Below are positions 59,512 to 64,000 of a stretch of 64,000 bases of DNA, piece after piece. The first letter of the stretch is position 1, and the number at the start of each line of letters is the position of its first letter. Source of the DNA: Ciona savignyi (Eukaryota > Chordata > Ascidiacea > Phlebobranchia > Cionidae). The notes below the pieces were generated by a model. It ran no database searches and had not been told where the DNA came from. It was given only the letters and a program-made list of their open reading frames with translations. The stretch covers positions 153,725 to 217,724 of the forward strand of contig CH003221.1 of NCBI GenBank assembly GCA_000149265.1, given 5' to 3'. The position numbers and the translations under genes were made by a program.

Positions 59512-59817
59512 TCAGCCCCACGCTTCAGTCTTTGCGTAGTGTAACACTAACTTCCCATCTCCACCGAAACATTCATACAACGATCCAATATCGCGGTCGG
59601 GTGACGGCGCAAATGCTTGGTTCACATATAGAAACAACGATTCAGAATCTTCGCATTTTAACAGTTTTCTTAAAAATGTAACGACCCATTCAACAGTCTT
59701 GGCAGAATCAACTTGCCATTTCTTTTTCTTCAAAATAGGAGCGTCGCCGGTGGGCCGAAGCAACACATCAACTTTTTTCGACTTGATTTCGTCCGGTTTC
59801 ATTTCAAGGAGTTCCAT
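59512..59817 (-). CDS. ATG12: ATG12: ubiquitin-like autophagy protein
   Basis: Intronless, 101 aa, shorter than human ATG12 (140) because the disordered N-terminal extension is brief. The ubiquitin-like fold is complete: KVDVLLRPTGDAPILKKKKW, then FLRKLLKC, LFLYVNQAFAPSPDRDIGSLYECFG and KLVLHYAKTEAWG. The C-terminal Trp-Gly is the conjugation end that ATG7 and ATG10 link to a lysine of ATG5, giving the E3-like complex for LC3/ATG8 lipidation. The only plausible ATG is used. Confidence 0.96.
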   Translation of the reverse strand: MELLEMKPDEIKSKKVDVLLRPTGDAPILKKKKWQVDSAKTVEWVVTFLRKLLKCEDSESLFLYVNQAFAPSPDRDIGSLYECFGGDGKLVLHYAKTEAWG

Positions 59818-59879
59818 GGTTGCACATTGGTTTTTATTGCTTAAAATTTGCCAGGTTTTTACCCAACCTTAAAAACGGG

Positions 59880-60070
59880 CAACACTTAAAAGAGGGAAGG
59901 AGGGAAACTGCTCACTAAAATTATGGAAACTAATTTAAACACTGCCCTAACCACTAATCTCAACCCCAGAACTAACCCTAACTCCAACCCCATGTTTAAA
60001 ACTAACTATAATATCATAATTTTCATTTTATTGTGCATTTTCCTTCCTTCACGCTTTCCCTCCTTTTAGT
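59880..60070. repeat. CCCTAA-like dispersed element
   Basis: The core has CTAACCCTAACTCCAACCCC-type runs. Its ends carry imperfect inverted repeats around AGGGAAGGAGGGAAA and TTTCCCTCCTTTTAG. It is related to the block at 12.6 kb. Confidence 0.5.
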
Positions 60071-62124
60071 TTGACCATAAAAACAATGGTTTTCATATCA
60101 CCATGATGAAACACTACAATGACATAAATAAAATAAATGTAGACAGACTGACAACCAATATAGGATATTCATGTTTATTAACTAATACAAGGGAGGTTTA
60201 ATTTGACATTACCAATCTGAATTTTGCTTAATGCAGGTTAATACAGAATTATCTGTAACAAGTTTTCTTCAATAAACCAGAAAACCAAAAAAAGTTAATA
60301 ATACGGTGTTTCCCCTTTTGTGGTATATCACTTCCAAGGTAGTGTACTTAAGTTACAACCATAATTAAGCGACACGTATATAGTATTATCTCTTTTTTAG
60401 TTTTTTTTTGTCCGCTGTCAAAATTATTTTTAGCGCAAAATAAGCTGATAGGAGTTTTTCAGGGATTTTAGCTATTATGTATAAAACTTGCGGGGTTAAG
60501 TATGAGGGAATAAATTCGCCATCGTCGAATATTCCTAGATACCGCACTGACAAGTGTTGGCACTTATGTCGCATATTTTAACCGCTGTGGTGCTGCGGGG
60601 TCGATGCAAATTTATCTTTCAGGGGTAAAAACATGAATACCCAATTCAACTCACGATTACCCAATTCCACTGCTTTTTGGTCAACCATAAAAACGCAACT
60701 ACTTTAGTGACCACTCTACGTATGTATCTATGGAATGTAAAAGAAAAAAAATTTTGACCAGGATAGAGAATATTCATATCCCCGTGAATGGGAAAACCAT
60801 AATTTTGTTGTGTATAATTCAGACATTCCTTCAATTTAGAAGATAACCCGTCGGACGACAATATTCGCCCTAACCACGAAAGAAATACATTACCGTTCAC
60901 ACGATTTTGGAAAACCTGAAGCTTCTCTCCTCGATTCTTCTTTACAAGATCCAGGTTTAATTGATCCTGGATTTGCACAAAATATTTTGAAGTAAAAAAC
61001 CTATGTCTCAATCTGTTTAATTCCTCTTGCTATTGGCGGGATGCATTACACCCGGGCCCAGGCTTCCCCTTTCGACCTTAGGACCAACACGAACCACTGA
61101 CCCCATCTTCCCAGGAGGCCCAAATAAATTCATTTTGGGTGATAAATCAAGGGGAATTCCCCTGGCTTCTTTTGAGCATTTTTTAAAATATTTTTTTCAT
61201 TTTTTTTTCTGTTTTTAATTTCATTGAAAATTTAAGTGATTTGTCGTTTCTGTCCTAAGATATCAAAACAAAACAAAGAAAAGCACAGCCGAAAGAACCC
61301 GAAAATACGGAATATATATTCTCATGTCTGTAATATATATTCTCGCGCAACCACGTTTTTGTTTGAATTAAAATTTGTCATCCAATTTGATTGACACTAG
61401 TATGCATCTATTTTATACTTATGGTAATTATTGTGTATAATTAATTGTTTTATATTTTAGTTTGTAAATTAGGTTAATTTACATTCATTTATTTTCCATG
61501 TTCTTTTTATACATGTACAACATTTAAAATCTTAAGTAAATATTACTTTTCAATCCCGAAATATCGCTGTTAAAGAATAGTCGGCACCGAAAATGCTAGA
61601 AAGACGCAGTCAGGTTCATATACCTTGTTTTTATTGCATTATCAGTATGTCAACAAGAATATTTTTTTTAAGTTTTGGATTTTAAGCTTGGATAGGTAGC
61701 TTGGAAATCCATTAGTTTGTGCCTTCTAAAGCAAACGATATTAAAATCGTATAACTTACCAAAAGAGTAATTAGGAAACCAAAGTACCCAATTGTTTCCG
61801 CATGCTAAGTTTAGCGTACAATTACAAAACCTATTTTACCCATATTATCTCGAATAATTGCGGAATTATAATTTAACAAATCAGTGGTATGGTTAACGGC
61901 CACTATCAGAGCTAAAGGGCCGATAATATTATAATAATCGACATTTCACTCCCCAGTTCATTCGAAATTTCCACGCTTCCATGACTTCGGACGAAAAGCG
62001 GAACCTTCATTTCGAAACCTGGTGTATTGTTTCAGGTCGATCAATTTCTTGTTGAAGCTGTGCCATCCTGGGGAAAGGTGGTGATTGCGATGGTGTAAGT
62101 CTTAATAGTTCTCTTTAGAATAAA

Positions 62125-62190
62125 ATGGATTCGGAACCAGATGTAAAATGCCATGGTGCGTTGGACAGTTCAGAAACCTTCCCAAAACAG
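62125..62190 (+). CDS. Candidate first coding exon, weak
   Basis: ATG at 62125 gives 22 residues (MDSEPDVKCHGALDSSETFPKQ) up to a GT donor (CAG|GTACTT). A second exon-like piece lies just upstream (about 62035-62096, VDQFLVEAVPSWGKVVIAM, donor GTAAGT). No downstream exon is recognised before the window ends, so this is only a hint of a plus-strand gene. Confidence 0.2.
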
Positions 62191-62404
62191 GTACTTTTGC
62201 TAAGTTTGATTAGAATTAACGTATGCAAAATACATAAACAAAAATATTACTTGTTTAACCTAATTTCGAATACCAAAGTGCATCTTTGTATCATTATAAC
62301 CCGAATGCATGATCATATGTGGCATGATGGTTTATTTGCCGTCCTATTACGGCTGGCTTTTTACATTTTTTAATGAAGTAGCTTAGATATAGGCCTATAT
62401 ATAA

Positions 62405-62545
62405 GGCACCTAACGGACGTTTTCTGAACCCAGTGGCTCCAAAAAGACGACGGTGGGCGCTAATAATCTCACGACTGCCCATATTAGACCTATAACACCT
62501 ATTGCGTTTTCCCATTCACGGGGATAAAACAAACATGAATATCCT
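62405..62545 (+). repeat. SINE copy, partial
   Basis: CTAACGGACGTTTTCTGAAC, ACGGTGGGCGCTAATAATC, CACGACTGCCC and CACGGGGATAAAACAAACAT are present. It lacks the head. Confidence 0.6.
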
Positions 62546-62588
62546 ATATATAACAAGCTAATCTACGTAATTATGGTTTACTCTAATA

Positions 62589-63112
62589 CAGGGGTGTCCA
62601 ACCTTTTTGGCCAAAGGGCCACAAGCAATTTACGAATGATTGCGCGGGCCAGTTAGCATTGCTTGCAGTTCGTTTCCTATTTGCCATTTTGTATGTCACT
62701 GCAAAGTGCAAAAGATACAGTCAAACCTCGGGTATTAAACGAATCTGTTCTCGATTAAGTCGGTTATCGACTAAAAATCGAAATATTTACGTCTGAGACG
62801 TCGAACATTGTTTGGGATCACAACCGATCTAGCATATTACTGACTTACTGACTCTTGAAGCTTGAAGCACGATTGTGTGAAAAGGACGTGGACGTATTGA
62901 AAATGTGATGCGAAACAATGTTATTTGTGATGAAATGAAATTAACTTGAAAGAAAGCAAACAATAAATGCTAATTTTTTGGAATGTAAGTTTACCATAAA
63001 TTTCGTAGCAATTAAGGAGATAATACTGGTCATTCCGGAAAACTCGCGCGGGCCACTTACAACCTTTCCGAGGGCCACATGTGACCCGCGGCACACAGGT
63101 TGGACATCCCTG
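62589..63112. mobile_element. hAT-type non-autonomous element (524 bp)
   Basis: The ends CAGGGGTGTCCAACCT and AGGTTGGACATCCCTG are inverted repeats, with sub-terminal GGGCCAC blocks. The flanking 8-mers CTCTAATA (62581-62588) and CTCTAAAA (63113-63120) differ at one base. No transposase is encoded. Confidence 0.82.
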
Positions 63113-63120
63113 CTCTAAAA

Positions 63121-63952
63121 TATACTCTATATGCGCTACGTCATATTGGTATGATCGATTTTCGCGACGATATATATTCCAAATTTGCAAGGTCGTAGAA
63201 TTGAGCTATCTAGCTTCAAACCTTAGCCTGGTAAAAACATGGATTTCTGTTTTGTAAATTTCAAAGCGATACAGTTTCGAATTGACACCCATTCAAATTC
63301 ACCCAAGCGAATTATCGACCGTATCAGGTTGCATATCAAACTGTCTTGGAAATGACACACTGTTGTCTAGAATAACTCAATTGTGTCTCGCAATATCTTT
63401 TTTGTTAAACAAATATTTATGCTTGTTTGTACACAGAGGTGTATTATGCGTCACAAATACCAATCCGCATTACTTAAGCGGCCTAAACCATGTAAACTAA
63501 TCTTAGGGATCTAAATAGATTATTTAAAATGCCTTAATATCGAAAATATACACATTTCAAAAACGTAGGAAACTTAACTGTTGATAGAAGTCGTCTGAAA
63601 TTTAGTTAAAACAATGTATAAATAAACCCCCACCAACTTAATTTATAGAATCGTTACAAATTAACCTTGATCCAAATATACGAACTAAGAAAAATGAGAA
63701 ATATGAGCAGAGCTGAAAAATGACGGTAGCAAGACACCATAGCTAACTAATCGGTTACTGTTATAAGGCTGTAACTAAATATCCACTATACATGCAATGA
63801 TAGTAGTTAAGATACTAAAATGCGTTTTTCATTATTAAAAATCGCTTTTATGACTTCACAGATGCATTATTGCAATACATCAACGTGTGTGGTCTTTGTT
63901 AAAACATAATTAAAATAATGGGCGTTTATTGAATTACTGCAATGTTTTAGAA
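63121..63952. other. Intergenic stretch at right end
   Basis: Low-complexity AT-rich DNA with short random frames. I see nothing that can be supported. Confidence 0.4.
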
Positions 63953-64000
63953 CAGGGGTGGGCAACCTTTCTCGGCCTGGGTGCCAAAATCGGCTAAAAT
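63953..64000. mobile_element. Left end of another hAT-type element, cut by the window edge
   Basis: CAGGGGTGGGCAACCTTTCT resembles the left end of the element at 62589 and other hAT termini. The rest is outside the window. Confidence 0.5.

Larger units (their letters stand above)
60071..62588. other. Gene-poor stretch right of ATG12
   Basis: It holds SINE traces at 60760-60850 (minus) and 62405-62545 (plus), and a copy of the GGAAATCCATTAGT motif block near 61700 that also occurs near 41660. The only possible coding pieces are at 62035-62181 and are listed separately. Confidence 0.45.

Noticed and set aside
60646-61011. 121-codon minus-strand frame
   Set aside because: It runs through a SINE remnant, starts without ATG and matches no family I know.

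Overview
This is nuclear DNA from an invertebrate chordate, most likely a sea squirt of the genus Ciona. The genes are animal genes with many short GT-AG introns. The intergenic DNA is AT-rich, and one tRNA-derived SINE family, which I recall as abundant in Ciona, recurs more than fifteen times on both strands. The species call rests on recollection, not on a search. Exon models were built by hand from GT/AG sites, reading-phase continuity and family resemblance. Every multi-exon model below closes in frame.

Layout. 1-3010 (+): the 3' five exons of an unrecognised Ser/Pro-rich protein. 4384-12526 (+): a complete eight-exon orphan class A GPCR whose introns hold a 337-bp satellite, an A-tailed retroposon and a hAT-type MITE. 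14140-26110 (-): a complete 21-exon PWP2 gene (909 aa; SSU processome, UTP-B). 26657-27286 (-): a single-exon C18orf21/UPF0711-like zinc-ribbon protein. 28.4-32.1 kb and 41.8-44.7 kb: a segmental duplication, each copy carrying a five-exon minus-strand gene for a small, probably GPI-anchored DOMON-domain protein. The first copy has lost the start ATG that the second copy uses. Between the copies lies a minisatellite interrupted by a solo LTR (itself holding a hAT-type MITE) and by a young Ty3/gypsy retrotransposon (35202-40086) with almost identical LTRs and a frameshifted integrase.

The right-hand part is a compact housekeeping cluster: CDK7 (47990, +), FIS1 (49548, +), an 11-exon NEK-family kinase (50492-57314, +), COMMD3 (58340-58912, -) and ATG12 (59512-59817, -). 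All but the NEK gene are intronless. The end of the window (60-64 kb) has no supported gene and holds two hAT-type elements, one running off the edge.

Functional links are limited. PWP2 and the C18orf21-like protein are same-strand neighbours and both probably act in nucleolar pre-rRNA processing. The other housekeeping genes act in unrelated processes. The most unusual items are the DOMON-only paralogue pair with start-codon loss, three LPGSxWL repeats in the NEK tail next to a SINE-abutting splice acceptor, the highly divergent GPCR motifs, and the nested transposon layers at 33.6-40.3 kb.
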